Notes: generated from the sequence alone by a model not told the origin. DNA of 64,000 bases from Rhodoferax mekongensis (GCF_032191775.1 NZ_CP132507.1:2877001-2941000), one strand, 5' to 3'. Shown: positions 35,575-46,567, numbered from the stretch's first letter. A program made the numbers and translations.

Positions 35575-36786
35575 TCAGGTCTCACGTGAGAGTATTTTCT
35601 TGGCAACCTCAACTACATTCGAGCTCAGCGATACCTCTAACCTGTCATTTTCATAAGCGAGTGTAGCGAGCACCTCCCTCTCTCCAGGAAGACGACTAAG
35701 TGATCGCGCAATAGCTATGCCGTTTACAGAACATGTCAGCCGAATTCTCTTAATTGCCACTGGCTGTCCAAAGAACTCGTCAAGCACCTCATTGCTAACC
35801 GGACCTGAAAGTCGACCATCCGTTTGTTTGTCGCTGTAGAGCTTAAATGTGGGCTGAATTAGCACTGAATGCGGGTCCGGTGCCGAAAGTGACCAACTTC
35901 CGAACGAATTTTCCAACGGGACAGATGGATCTAGAATCAAACTCATTACCATGACTGAATACATGGTCACAGGAATAGGTTCGATTCGTGACTCCTTTTG
36001 TTTCAGCGCTTCTACCAAATAGAGGCGGGTAATGACAGGCTTCCCGTTACTTTCAGATATGTGGATATCCAAACGGGGAGATGACATCTTGACGCCGCCT
36101 TCGACAACCCGATACCACTCGTAGAAGCCGCCGCATCCGTAGGACGTAGCATCTGATAGCCCATTGTTAGAGTCACTCTCGGCATACAGTAGATCTGATG
36201 AAAGCCCTTCGGCTAGGTTTTCTGTTGGTCCAATTCGGTATTTGACTTGCGACCTGTTGTATTGATTAGCAAGGTCTCGCTGAAGAATTTTGGCCCTCAG
36301 CAGTTCACTCCCTGAACCTGCGAGATAACAGGTGCCGAAAGTCTCTGTAACAAATACTTGATGTTTGTTGTGGGTAAAGACCTCCCACTGACCTTTAGCA
36401 TTCTTGATAACTCCAAGTAGATTGAAACTGGTCCCATCCGAACGGCCAATCGCTCTTTCAATCATCTCGCGGTCAATGTCTAGGCCTGGCTGATACCCGG
36501 CAATTGTCATGATGTTTGCACTAAGCTCTTTCCAAAAACCGAAAGCAGCCTTGCAATCGCCGGCAAAGGCTAATACGCCGCCATGGTTAGGTAAGAAAAA
36601 TGTCTTGCGGGCAAGTCTGACAATGTGCCAAGGATTTCCTTCAGAGCCAAAGGTCGATTGCACTTGTCCCAAGCTGGGCAACCATACAGTTTTGTTTACA
36701 CGGGTGTCTTCACCCTCAGCAGACAACATAGTGTCCGCTACTACGTGCGGATCATTTTCAACATTGAGAAGCGCGATTACCGTCAT
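35575..36786 (-). CDS. Proteasome-like (Ntn-hydrolase) family protein
   Basis: A 403-residue protein opening MTVIALLNVENDPHVVADTMLS and continuing with LAFAGDCKAAFGFWKEL at about 75-91. These match the proteasome beta/HslV fold: a Thr just after the initiator Met as nucleophile (T2), the V-x-A-D strand and the FAG-x strand. Such proteins are N-terminal-nucleophile peptidases. The C-terminal ~200 residues are extra to that fold. It lies 225 bases after the E1-like gene on the same strand. With a ubiquitin-like system and a proteasome-like protein in one gene series, a conjugation-linked proteolysis role is plausible. Alternative: a non-proteolytic Ntn family protein. Confidence 0.6.
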   Translation of the reverse strand: MTVIALLNVENDPHVVADTMLSAEGEDTRVNKTVWLPSLGQVQSTFGSEGNPWHIVRLARKTFFLPNHGGVLAFAGDCKAAFGFWKELSANIMTIAGYQPGLDIDREMIERAIGRSDGTSFNLLGVIKNAKGQWEVFTHNKHQVFVTETFGTCYLAGSGSELLRAKILQRDLANQYNRSQVKYRIGPTENLAEGLSSDLLYAESDSNNGLSDATSYGCGGFYEWYRVVEGGVKMSSPRLDIHISESNGKPVITRLYLVEALKQKESRIEPIPVTMYSVMVMSLILDPSVPLENSFGSWSLSAPDPHSVLIQPTFKLYSDKQTDGRLSGPVSNEVLDEFFGQPVAIKRIRLTCSVNGIAIARSLSRLPGEREVLATLAYENDRLEVSLSSNVVEVAKKILSRET

Positions 36787-37011
36787 TTTTTCGAACTCTA
36801 TGGTTACCTGTGAATGTGAAAGGACTTGCCCTTTCTAGTCCAATGCTTTCTGAGTGCCCTTAACAGTTCAATACATCACTCACATACGGCAGTACCAAAA
36901 CTGCTCAGGAAAATTTCTTGCTGCAAGTGCTTGAAATATGGAGCTATGACTAGCCAGATACCAGGCTGATTAATCTTGATACAACACCAAGGTCGCACAG
37001 CGAATTCCAAT
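36787..37011. other. Intergenic within the ubiquitin-like cluster
   Basis: 225 bases between E1-like and Ntn genes. May hold a second promoter. No terminator hairpin recognised. Confidence 0.35.
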
Positions 37012-38259
37012 TCAGTGCAATGAGTTCACATCCAGAGCAATTGCATCGACTTCAGTAGAGCTATGACACATGGAGTAGGCGACTAAATGAGCACCAGCAA
37101 AAGCGCCAATAAACGGTGTTGCAATTGATCTACCTGCGAGCTGAGTAGTCCCGCACTCATCTGAGCTCTCATGTAGCAACTTTTGATATGCAGGGGCCGA
37201 GATTTGTATTGGCTTCGTTGATTTTTCGCTACTGCCCGTCCAAACATCAGAAGCCAAACGTTTCCCCGGAAACACGTGAAGCTGAAACTTGGTGAAGCCC
37301 AAAACCCCCTCCCCGATTCCAGCTTCAATCAGACTAGTGCCTCGGAGACGATCAAGCTTCTTTCGAAAGAAAAAGTCGTCAACTGCAACTAGGCAAACCG
37401 ACTCCGACACGAAAGTCTCAGAGTCCAACTCCATACGTGTTGCTATGACCGACGAATCCACCATCAATCTATCAATGTAGCCCTTGACTGCGTCAACCTT
37501 AAGCTGCCCAACACTGCTTAGGTCGGTTAGTAACCCGGTGCTCAAGCCTGACTCCGAAACCAAATCGTAGTCCTGCAAAACCAACCTGCATGCAGATCTC
37601 ATCCAACTTTGTACAAAACCTAACGTCCAAACTGCAGCCTGCCCAAGATGTCCAAGGCCAATCACTCGAAGTGAGTCGGGCACCGTACCTCCAGTAAGAG
37701 CTACTGGAAAGTCGTACTCAATGAGTCGCTGTCCCGCCCAAGTTTTTTTGAAGTAAAGATATTGAAAGCACTCATTGAGCGCTGCTCCCGCAGCAGCAAC
37801 ACCAACCACTCCACTCGCGTCTTGAGCACTTAGTTCCAGCGGATCTGGCGACAAGACAAAGCCGTTTGTGGTGCATTGAACATAAAGAGCAAATGCAAAC
37901 GATTTGACTTCAACTGATGACTGCCCTACAACCAGGGTAGCTTTAGATGAATTAACACTTTCCGGGTAAACACCATAACTCTTTGCAGTAGCTAAAAGTG
38001 TTTGCCCCATGTGCCAACTTGAACCAAATACAAAGTCCAGACTTCCTGCAATCGTCACCTCTCCTCGAAATGTTCGAGGAGCTGCATTGAGAACAGTCTG
38101 TAGATATGCTTGAAGTGCGAGATTGTGCGTAACCTCCTCACCCACAATGATTTGGATGTGAAATCCGCCGAATCGAGCTAACGCCTCCTCCAAGGACCCA
38201 GCGCTTCCATCATCTAGAGCGAGCTTTACCGTTCTATTCAGTGACTCAATGAGTTTCAT
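37012..38259 (-). CDS. E1-like (ThiF/UBA-type) activating enzyme
   Basis: A 415-residue protein. The nucleotide-binding loop VIGLGHLGQA (G201-G206) and the following acidic LQDYDLV (D230, D232) match the ThiF/MoeB/E1 adenylation domain. D294-D295 (VAVDDF) and the GIGEGV segment fit the later strands. A conserved-looking Cys lies in SSDECGTTQLAG (C369) and could be the catalytic cysteine. The N-terminal 190 residues are an additional domain of unknown fold. E1 enzymes adenylate the C-terminus of ubiquitin-like proteins. It starts 2 bases after the JAMM gene and is probably co-translated. Confidence 0.8.
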   Translation of the reverse strand: MKLIESLNRTVKLALDDGSAGSLEEALARFGGFHIQIIVGEEVTHNLALQAYLQTVLNAAPRTFRGEVTIAGSLDFVFGSSWHMGQTLLATAKSYGVYPESVNSSKATLVVGQSSVEVKSFAFALYVQCTTNGFVLSPDPLELSAQDASGVVGVAAAGAALNECFQYLYFKKTWAGQRLIEYDFPVALTGGTVPDSLRVIGLGHLGQAAVWTLGFVQSWMRSACRLVLQDYDLVSESGLSTGLLTDLSSVGQLKVDAVKGYIDRLMVDSSVIATRMELDSETFVSESVCLVAVDDFFFRKKLDRLRGTSLIEAGIGEGVLGFTKFQLHVFPGKRLASDVWTGSSEKSTKPIQISAPAYQKLLHESSDECGTTQLAGRSIATPFIGAFAGAHLVAYSMCHSSTEVDAIALDVNSLH

Positions 38260-38261
38260 AA

Positions 38262-39699
<1,438 letters not shown>

Positions 39700-39767
39700 C
39701 TATTCAGCCACAGCAACCGGTGGCCTCACTAGTACAGTCGGAACGTATTGAAAAAGCGGTAATCCTG

Positions 39768-42700
39768 CTAGCGTCTACCTTGGTGGCAATGAATAAAGAA
39801 GTTGCAGCTGTTACAGGTTTGTTCGCTGACTTCTGGCGCAAACAGTCCGTTGCCCAAATCAGCCAAGAGTTGCTTGTATGCAGTGACAGTTGGAGGCTTG
39901 ACTCCTGTAGGTTTCTTTGCTTCGCCTGTTGTCAGATCTACCAGCTCGAAAATGACTTCTTTTCCGGTCTCTTCTGAGTGGATTTTCAAAAGCGCTCCCA
40001 GAGCCTGTCTCAGTTCGTCGACGTTTGCTTCCTTGCGCCTGATCAACCGAAACTTCGGTTGGGAAGTTGTCAGCATCTGATTGGCTAGCACATGAACTTC
40101 ACCTCCGGGGAATGCGAGAGACACCCTTACGTTGACCTCAGACGGCTCAGCTAGCAAGCGAGTCGCTTGAGTAGCTAGTGCTTGAATTCGACTTGTAATC
40201 TTTCCCAAGGCTATGTTGTCTGCTAGACCCAGCGCCTGCGCTCCTTGAAAAATTAGCCCACCGACAGCTTCAGTAGACCTCGCCTCTGAAGTTGCATATA
40301 AAGAGCTCAGAACTTGCTTCTCCAGCGCTCCCGTCAAGGCGGCAATAGTCCATTGACCTCGAGGCACTCGTCCGACGGTATGTGTCAGAAGCACCTGCCG
40401 TGGGCAACTCCGGTACATCACTAGATCTTCGAGAGTGATTTCCTTCAACCTAAATGGTTCGGCCTCGTTCTTGTCAGGCACCTCTTGTAGCAGGTAATAC
40501 TTTTTCTCAACAGGTAGGCCCAGACTCGAAATGCTAGATGGCAGTTCTACTTCAACATCTTTGTGGACAAAGAGGTGCTTACGTGCCCTGGAGAACGCGA
40601 CATACAAAAGATTTAAGTACTGCTCACGAAACGCGTCTTCTTCGCTCTGTTGGAGCATGTCGTTCAATAGAGGACTGGGTATGAGTGGCCAATTGTTCGC
40701 AGAACTCTTATCAAACCTCTTCTTTGTGATTTCTAACAAGTGGACGCAATCGAACTCCAATCCCTTGCTCTTGTAAATTGTCAGAATATGAACAGCATTC
40801 AAATGTTCAGCTTCCGGGGGGACATTGCTCAGTTGTCCAACCAATCCAAGCTTGATTTCCTTGCGTACCTTGTCTCTAAAGCTGCGTATGGTGGCGAAAC
40901 TCGATAAACCGTCCGGAGAGCGGCTGGAGTGAACAAATTGCCACAGTGCTAGCTTCGCGTTGATGCTGCTTTGCCCCCCCGCTGAGTTAAACCTGCTCAA
41001 GAACCAGTGCACTTCAAATAACAGGTGGCACAAAGCTTCCCAAGGAGAGGTCATTGCTCTCAAAGGACCTACGATCATCTTCAATCGACTCAATGTGGAC
41101 TGACCTGGCGCTGAAAGACAAGAGCCATCTGCATCCCACCAAGATAAGTCAGCGCTTCGCTCACCGATTTTTTGTAGATCAGCTTGAGAGAGTCGCAGCT
41201 CAACCGAGTCCCAGTCTCCGCCTAGGCCTGCCCCCTTCTCATCCACTGAGAGTTGCATAAGGCGCATCAGATCCTTAACTTCAGGCCTCTCGTGGACCTT
41301 ACCAAGAAAAAGTACCGGAATCCCTTGGCGCTCGAGACTCTGAGCGCACTGGGCCGCCATTTCATTTGTCATAACAAGCACCGCCTGCTGACCGAATCTC
41401 ACTTCCTCGGAAACCTCTTTGATGGCTGACGGGAGGGATAGCGAACTACCTCCATTTTTAGTGTGTTCAAAAACGGTAGGGGCCAGTCCAGACTCCCCCT
41501 TGACGGCATGAAGTAGGACTGCGCCAGCTCTTGAGTTTGCATTGGTAGAGATTTTGTGAAAAACATCAGTAAGCTCTTTGTGGCTGCGGTGATTGGCACC
41601 AAGTGGTATGCGCTCAGCACCTGGAAAGTCAACCTCAAAGGCCTTTAGGTTTCGACTCGATGCCCCCATGAAGGCGTAGATAGCTTGAAACGCATCGCCC
41701 ACTGCCCACAAGGTACTGCCCCTCTGGACCAATGACTTCACCAATGTCGCGCTGGCTCGATTGACATCCTGATATTCATCCACCAGCACATGCGTGATAG
41801 ACCGAGCGAAAGACTCAACCTCGGAGTACCCACCTGCAAGAACTTGGATTGGCAAGCTTATGAGATCTTGAAAGTCAACACAGGACTTCGCTCTGAGCTC
41901 TTTCTCGTAAACACGAAACAATTGTGCTGTGTCTGTTCTCTTGGCGCTATGCACGTCACCCGTCGCAGACTCAACAGCAAGAGCAAAGGTCTCAGAGTCA
42001 ATCAAGTCGTCTTTGCAACGTCTAATGTTTTTCAGAACATCAGGCAACCAGCCTATAGGGTCCCGAAGCACGTCGTACGCGGTCAATTCCAAGGTAGGTA
42101 GCACACTCTCCAAGATGTTGATGGCCCCCAGGTCGTTCAAGACTTGGATATTGGTATCTAAGCCACAGCGATTACCAAACTTCCTCAAGAACTCCAGTCC
42201 AAAAGCATGAAAGGTACCCACCCACATCCGCTGCGCATCTTTCAGTCCCGAAGACTTAAGTCGAGACAATAACTCGCCCGCAGCCTTATTTGAAAATGTG
42301 AGGACGACAATCCCAGACGGACTGACACCTTCATTTAGAAGCTTTTTGACTCTGAATAAAAGAGCAGTAGTCTTCCCCGTACCTGGCCCAGCTTCCACAA
42401 GTGTGAATCGATGGGGACTATTGACTGCTAGCGACTGATCTTCCGTAGGTTGCGCAGGCAATTGATAGTCCTGCCTGGGAGCCATATCTGGAAGCAACAG
42501 AGCATCGACAAGTTGAAGTCGGCTCACCTCTAACGGGATTTCAAGCTTTGAGGCAATCGATGAAGCTGTCAGTCGCTCAGCTTGGAAAAGCTTAACGGCA
42601 AGTTCTCTAGGTAGCAGCAGCTCTCGCGCAAAGACATTTGCCTGCAATTCTTGTCGCTCACGCGGACCATAGGCATCAACGACACGTTCAGCGGCAGAAC

Positions 42701-43034
42701 TGGCTGCTTGACCAGTGGACTCTGAGGCACTGAGCTCAAATGAAGCACCAGTACCTTGGTGTAAGAAAAAGTGACCGAGTTCATGCGCTATCAGAAAGGC
42801 CTTAGTGGCCACATCCAAGTCTTTGCGCACCACGACTCGCTTTTGCTCGACCCGGATTACCGCATCAGAGGCATTCAGTAACGGGTGCCCCGCGGCCAGC
42901 TGCCTGACGACAATGTCGTTATCGCTACAAACTGCGTTCACTAATGCGAACGCATTCGTATAGAGGTCGCCGTTTGTTGAGTGTGATGTATGCAACTCCC
43001 TAGCTTTGAGCCTGGCGACCTCAAATGGACTCAT
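39768..43034 (-). CDS. ImmA/IrrE-like metallopeptidase::UvrD-type helicase::Cys-rich C-terminus fusion
   Basis: A 1088-residue protein. Residues 1-190 are an ImmA/IrrE zinc peptidase: H84-E-L-G-H88, with QELQANVFARELLLP following. Residues about 205-870 are a UvrD/Rep superfamily 1 helicase: Walker A AGPGTGKT (214-221), VLTFSNKAAGE, the VDEYQD Walker B, GDAFQAIYAF, YKSKGLEFDCVH and the LLYVAFSRARKHL box. The C-terminus has a Cys in YRSCPRQ and C1074-x2-C1077-x5-C1083, like the Fe-S arrangement of AddB/Cas4 nucleases. The expected nuclease strand is LVDLTTGE, lacking the usual D-Y-K, so cleavage activity is doubtful. It starts 2 bases after the preceding gene with GGAG. Confidence 0.85.
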   Translation of the reverse strand: MSPFEVARLKARELHTSHSTNGDLYTNAFALVNAVCSDNDIVVRQLAAGHPLLNASDAVIRVEQKRVVVRKDLDVATKAFLIAHELGHFFLHQGTGASFELSASESTGQAASSAAERVVDAYGPRERQELQANVFARELLLPRELAVKLFQAERLTASSIASKLEIPLEVSRLQLVDALLLPDMAPRQDYQLPAQPTEDQSLAVNSPHRFTLVEAGPGTGKTTALLFRVKKLLNEGVSPSGIVVLTFSNKAAGELLSRLKSSGLKDAQRMWVGTFHAFGLEFLRKFGNRCGLDTNIQVLNDLGAINILESVLPTLELTAYDVLRDPIGWLPDVLKNIRRCKDDLIDSETFALAVESATGDVHSAKRTDTAQLFRVYEKELRAKSCVDFQDLISLPIQVLAGGYSEVESFARSITHVLVDEYQDVNRASATLVKSLVQRGSTLWAVGDAFQAIYAFMGASSRNLKAFEVDFPGAERIPLGANHRSHKELTDVFHKISTNANSRAGAVLLHAVKGESGLAPTVFEHTKNGGSSLSLPSAIKEVSEEVRFGQQAVLVMTNEMAAQCAQSLERQGIPVLFLGKVHERPEVKDLMRLMQLSVDEKGAGLGGDWDSVELRLSQADLQKIGERSADLSWWDADGSCLSAPGQSTLSRLKMIVGPLRAMTSPWEALCHLLFEVHWFLSRFNSAGGQSSINAKLALWQFVHSSRSPDGLSSFATIRSFRDKVRKEIKLGLVGQLSNVPPEAEHLNAVHILTIYKSKGLEFDCVHLLEITKKRFDKSSANNWPLIPSPLLNDMLQQSEEDAFREQYLNLLYVAFSRARKHLFVHKDVEVELPSSISSLGLPVEKKYYLLQEVPDKNEAEPFRLKEITLEDLVMYRSCPRQVLLTHTVGRVPRGQWTIAALTGALEKQVLSSLYATSEARSTEAVGGLIFQGAQALGLADNIALGKITSRIQALATQATRLLAEPSEVNVRVSLAFPGGEVHVLANQMLTTSQPKFRLIRRKEANVDELRQALGALLKIHSEETGKEVIFELVDLTTGEAKKPTGVKPPTVTAYKQLLADLGNGLFAPEVSEQTCNSCNFFIHCHQGRR

Positions 43035-43036
43035 TG

Positions 43037-43678
43037 CTACTCCGACTTCAATAGCTCAGCCTTCTTGGCCACGCTGATATCAAGTTCATTCACGACATCG
43101 CTCCACGTTCTTGGAGCACTCACTTTGGGCTTTGCACTTGAGCTGTGGTACGTCTGCTGAGCACTTTGTGAGTGGTACTTGGTGAAGACTCGACTCACAT
43201 CAGACGGTTGGCAACCTAGTGTCTCACCAAGGTTATTCAGGTACCTGAGAGGAATATCTGATATTCCTCCGTCCAGAAGTTCCATGGCGAGAGGCTCTAA
43301 TTCCTCATCGTGATACTTAAACAGACCAAAACTAAAGTCACGAAGTCCTGATGCGCCCACAAATCCTGACAAAGTCTTTTCTGCCTTCTCCAAACTTTCA
43401 GTCTGACTAACAGAAAATGCTTTGTCCCATATTTGCAGCAACTTACTCTGAGCCTTCAAAAGTGCCAATGGCGGAACTTCAAGATTCGCAATATCAGTTT
43501 CACTCGCCACAGAACAATTGAGCCAGGTAGCAGCATAAGCGAGCAGCCTATCTTTGTACTGTGGATAGATATTTAGAAACTCAGCCAGCAGCGTTGCATC
43601 GAAGTCCTCCGATGCCATGCTAAATGCATGTAGCACTTCATCCACAGACTTTAGATTTTCTTTAATTGCATAAGTCAT
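43037..43678 (-). CDS. Hypothetical protein between sigma-like and helicase genes
   Basis: A 213-residue protein that starts with an ATGA overlap on the sigma-like gene and is followed by the helicase gene after 2 bases. It is largely helical, acidic in the first 150 residues and with a Ser/Gln-rich linker at about 170-185. A C-terminal segment ends TWSDVVNELDISVAKKAELL. No membrane segment or known anti-sigma motif. By position it may be a regulator of the sigma-like protein or a helicase partner. Family unrecognised. Confidence 0.6.
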   Translation of the reverse strand: MTYAIKENLKSVDEVLHAFSMASEDFDATLLAEFLNIYPQYKDRLLAYAATWLNCSVASETDIANLEVPPLALLKAQSKLLQIWDKAFSVSQTESLEKAEKTLSGFVGASGLRDFSFGLFKYHDEELEPLAMELLDGGISDIPLRYLNNLGETLGCQPSDVSRVFTKYHSQSAQQTYHSSSAKPKVSAPRTWSDVVNELDISVAKKAELLKSE

Positions 43679-44448
43679 TTTAGTTTCTTTCTTAGTTTAA
43701 TGATTGCAGAAGTAATATACAGACGAACTTGCTTGTCGGATCTATTCATTAACTTGCAAACAGTAACCGCCTCTTCATTCTTTGAACGTATTTGAATACC
43801 CGCGATCCAATGAAGAGTAAATGCAAAATTTTCTGACTCATTCAGAAAATCAGGGTCACTTAATAGTGAACGAATTCTTTCAAAGTCATTATCCTCTTTA
43901 GTCTCAACTTTAAGGCGCTCAGTCAAAGATTCGACATATCCAACCTGACCAAAAGTTTCACTATCAATCTCAGAGTTCAGCGCCAACTCAAGATCTTCAT
44001 CTGAAGCTTCAGCTTTACTTTTGTTATAACTTGAATAATTGGAATCAACAAAATCAAGAAACCTCTTGCGAAGTAGACTACCAAATAAATTTTTGGCATA
44101 AGCTTGGTCGCTACCGTTGAAGAGTATTTTTTGCAAAACAAATCCAACTGCATCATCTGTTACTGCATCAATTCCTCCACCTCTCTTTTGAAGTTCGGAA
44201 TTTCTACTTACATGTGCACGTATGTGTCTGTAGCAGCGCCCTACTAATGCTTGAACATACTTGTTCTTGTCAGGCCATTTACCTTGTTCCGCTTCCAAGG
44301 AAACAGTCAAAACAACCTCATCCGGTACATGCCCACTTTCGGTGTGTGGTATCGAAAGGGTTGCATACCGAGCTCCCCTGTCAAGTGCAAGAAACGCGTT
44401 ATAGGCGTCTCTATGTTGCCAATTTTGGCCATCTTCAGGCACACTCAT
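43675..44448 (-). CDS. Sigma-factor-like protein (first gene of the helicase/ubiquitin-like series)
   Basis: A 257-residue protein. Residues about 65-140 (YVQALVGRCYRHIRAHVSRN, then LLRKRFLDFVD) recall sigma region 2. The C-terminal CKLMNRSDKQVRLYITSAIIK with KLRKKLK resembles the region 4 helix-turn-helix. Spacing fits a small ECF-type or divergent sigma factor. It heads the series with AAAGGT before the ATG, so it could turn the operon on. It is not a close match to classical ECF factors, so identity is moderate. Alternative: a DNA-binding regulator of other type. Confidence 0.5.
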   Translation of the reverse strand: MSVPEDGQNWQHRDAYNAFLALDRGARYATLSIPHTESGHVPDEVVLTVSLEAEQGKWPDKNKYVQALVGRCYRHIRAHVSRNSELQKRGGGIDAVTDDAVGFVLQKILFNGSDQAYAKNLFGSLLRKRFLDFVDSNYSSYNKSKAEASDEDLELALNSEIDSETFGQVGYVESLTERLKVETKEDNDFERIRSLLSDPDFLNESENFAFTLHWIAGIQIRSKNEEAVTVCKLMNRSDKQVRLYITSAIIKLRKKLK

Positions 44449-44625
44449 CTAAGACCTTTCTATTTTTTAAAACTTCCTCCGACATCTATCAAGTCGGAAG
44501 CTCCCTAAAAAGCGGTAATCAATGTACCGCTGAAATTCTCACAATCCCAAGCTTGCACAACGTGGTAAGACTCACAAAGAGTCGGTAGTGCGTTTCTTTT
44601 CATCTAAAGGGGTACTAAAGGTCGC
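44449..44625. other. Intergenic, promoter region of the sigma/helicase/Ubl series
   Basis: About 175 bases upstream of the sigma-like gene on the minus strand, with the ankyrin gene ending at its far side on the same strand. No strong motif was recognised. Confidence 0.35.
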
Positions 44626-45987
44626 TTAATTGACCGTACTGCCTAGGAGAGAGACAACGTCGTCTCTACCGCGCCCCTTAGCAATCGACAATGCAGTTGC
44701 ACCGTTTGAGGCTCTGATGGTCGTACTCGCCCCTCTCTCCAACAGCAATTTGATCAGCGGTATGTGTCCATTCGCACTGGCCATCATCAACGGCGTCACT
44801 CCTTGTACGTCTCGCATATCACTTATCGCATCAGCGCTTGCACCGGCGCCAAGCAATAGTGTTGCCATCTCCAACCTTGAACTCTGAACTGCATCAAACA
44901 AGGGCGTGTGACCATTTGGTTGAACTGCGTCTAACTGAATTCCACCTGCGATCAGGGTCCTTGCTGTCAGAACAGCATCACTACGAAATACTGCAGAAAA
45001 ATCACTCTTTAGAAGTTGCTCCAAAGCTACCTTACTGCCATTCGTGATTGCGGCGATGACAGAATCTCGACCCTTTTCCCAAGCGATCATTAAGGGGGTT
45101 CTACCTTCACTGTCTTCCTGCAATGGATCGAGCCCAAGAGCTACAAGTGCCGCTGCTGCTGTCGCTTTGTCGTTGTGGACCGCAAAGTGAAGAGCTGTTT
45201 GCCCTTGCGCGTTACGTGCTGTCCAATCAACTCTCCCGGATAATTGAAGCGCCTGAATTAGGCTGGCCGAGTCAGACAGGCCTGCCACATGAGCAATAGT
45301 TTCTCCATTTTTGGACTCAAAGCTTAAATAGACTTCTTCAAGTGCCAGCCGCTCAAAGGCCTTCCATTTACCCGACTCAATGACATGCCTGATCTGCGGC
45401 AACACATCATTCGAACTCAAAGGTTGCAGGCCAATTAGCGCTTCTACCACTGCGGGGTCATCGGAATCCACTGCAAACTGTAGGAAGGATCCCAGGTTAG
45501 GTTCGTGCGCTAGTGTGGCTCCACCAGCCAATACCGCATCAACAACTGCGCTTGATCCGGAAATGAATGCCGCCTCAATCACCCGCGGGGTGGCACTCAA
45601 AGAAAAACCCAAACGAGCATATGCCGGTATAAGCTCCAGATGACGTCCACTGATAGCCCGAATCAATCCATTCGGACCCAACTCAAATCCAGCGGTCACT
45701 ATTGCTGTCGAGGCACGCTCACGCATTGCATACTGATATGCGACGTACCCACTAGCCGTTACAACTGCAAGTGAAAAAAGTGACCCTGCGATTAAGAAAG
45801 CAAGTGGAGTCTTTGTCTTCTCATCCGAACGACTTAGTCCAGTCGACGGTGGCAACTTTAGTGTGACTCCAATAGGTTGACTAATAACCAACTCTTGCGC
45901 ATGCGCAAGAGTCAATTGAAGTACTTGGGCAATCGAATTCGCATGTAAGTTTATTTCCTCTGAGATTGGATCATTGAGACTCAACAT
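44626..45987 (-). CDS. Ankyrin-repeat membrane protein
   Basis: A 453-residue protein. A Pro-rich N-terminal cytoplasmic part precedes a transmembrane helix at about 61-86 (FLIAGSLFSLAVVTASGYVAY). Ankyrin-type helical repeats follow, best seen at about 260-320 (ARNAQGQTALHFAVHNDKA; DSEGRTPLMIAWEKG) and 370-450 (PNGHTPLFDAVQSSRLEMA; GVTPLMMASANGHIPLIKL). Ankyrin proteins mediate protein binding; the membrane anchor suggests a scaffold. It is followed upstream by a second membrane-protein gene 10 bases away on the same strand, so the two are probably co-transcribed. Relation to the Ubl cluster is unclear. Confidence 0.75.
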   Translation of the reverse strand: MLSLNDPISEEINLHANSIAQVLQLTLAHAQELVISQPIGVTLKLPPSTGLSRSDEKTKTPLAFLIAGSLFSLAVVTASGYVAYQYAMRERASTAIVTAGFELGPNGLIRAISGRHLELIPAYARLGFSLSATPRVIEAAFISGSSAVVDAVLAGGATLAHEPNLGSFLQFAVDSDDPAVVEALIGLQPLSSNDVLPQIRHVIESGKWKAFERLALEEVYLSFESKNGETIAHVAGLSDSASLIQALQLSGRVDWTARNAQGQTALHFAVHNDKATAAAALVALGLDPLQEDSEGRTPLMIAWEKGRDSVIAAITNGSKVALEQLLKSDFSAVFRSDAVLTARTLIAGGIQLDAVQPNGHTPLFDAVQSSRLEMATLLLGAGASADAISDMRDVQGVTPLMMASANGHIPLIKLLLERGASTTIRASNGATALSIAKGRGRDDVVSLLGSTVN

Positions 45988-45997
45988 CTGAGTCTCC

Positions 45998-46567
45998 TCA
46001 ACTGGAAATAGAAGACGAAATTAACTTCTGAGATTTCTGGTTATCAATGACAGTCAGCACAATCCTGGTGACCAATTCCATCTGTTGCTCGTTGATATCT
46101 TGTCCTTCCAAGACTGACCGCTTAAGAATCAATGCGAATTTTTCGCCATTGTTATCTGTGATGCCAATAAAAAGCTCTTTGTTTAAAAAGTAGTAGGTCA
46201 CAGCAATGATCAAGCCAATCAACATTGCAGTCATGCCGCCCATTGCGGAATGGGTAGCGTCGATGATGCTTGATCCGACCGCTATGGATACAAAAAAGAT
46301 CGCAATTGCTGCCTTCCATGGCTTGTGATAACCAAAGAAGCTCGAGCTGATTGAGTCAATTGGAAGAATAATCTTCTGATAGCCCATTAAGTTTGATGCC
46401 TGATAGACAACCTGTCTATGGCTCACCGACATGAAAAAGGTCGGATCGACCTTAATAAGGGCAAGAAACCAAGCGATAAAGCCAGACTTCCGCGCCAAGA
46501 TCTCCACATAGTTGTTGCGTTCGTTGGGGCTCGTACTCGCGTACCATTGCTTGGGAACCAATGCCAT
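45998..46567 (-). CDS. Membrane protein upstream of the ankyrin gene
   Basis: A 189-residue protein with hydrophobic segments at about 83-100 (AAIAIFFVSIAVGSSII) and 110-128 (MTAMLIGLIIAVTYYFL), and a preceding PH-like or globular stretch with a SVSHRQVVYQASNLMG block. The C-terminal ELVTRIVLTVID and a Ser-rich end follow. The start ATG at 46567 has weak signal. It lies 10 bases before the ankyrin gene on the same strand. No family named; a small PH-like bacterial domain is a guess. Confidence 0.55.
   Translation of the reverse strand: MALVPKQWYASTSPNERNNYVEILARKSGFIAWFLALIKVDPTFFMSVSHRQVVYQASNLMGYQKIILPIDSISSSFFGYHKPWKAAIAIFFVSIAVGSSIIDATHSAMGGMTAMLIGLIIAVTYYFLNKELFIGITDNNGEKFALILKRSVLEGQDINEQQMELVTRIVLTVIDNQKSQKLISSSISS

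Noticed and set aside
39768-43034. Cas4/AddB nuclease or CRISPR-associated helicase
   Set aside because: No CRISPR array or cas1/cas2 nearby, and the protein is a peptidase-UvrD fusion with a degenerate nuclease strand.
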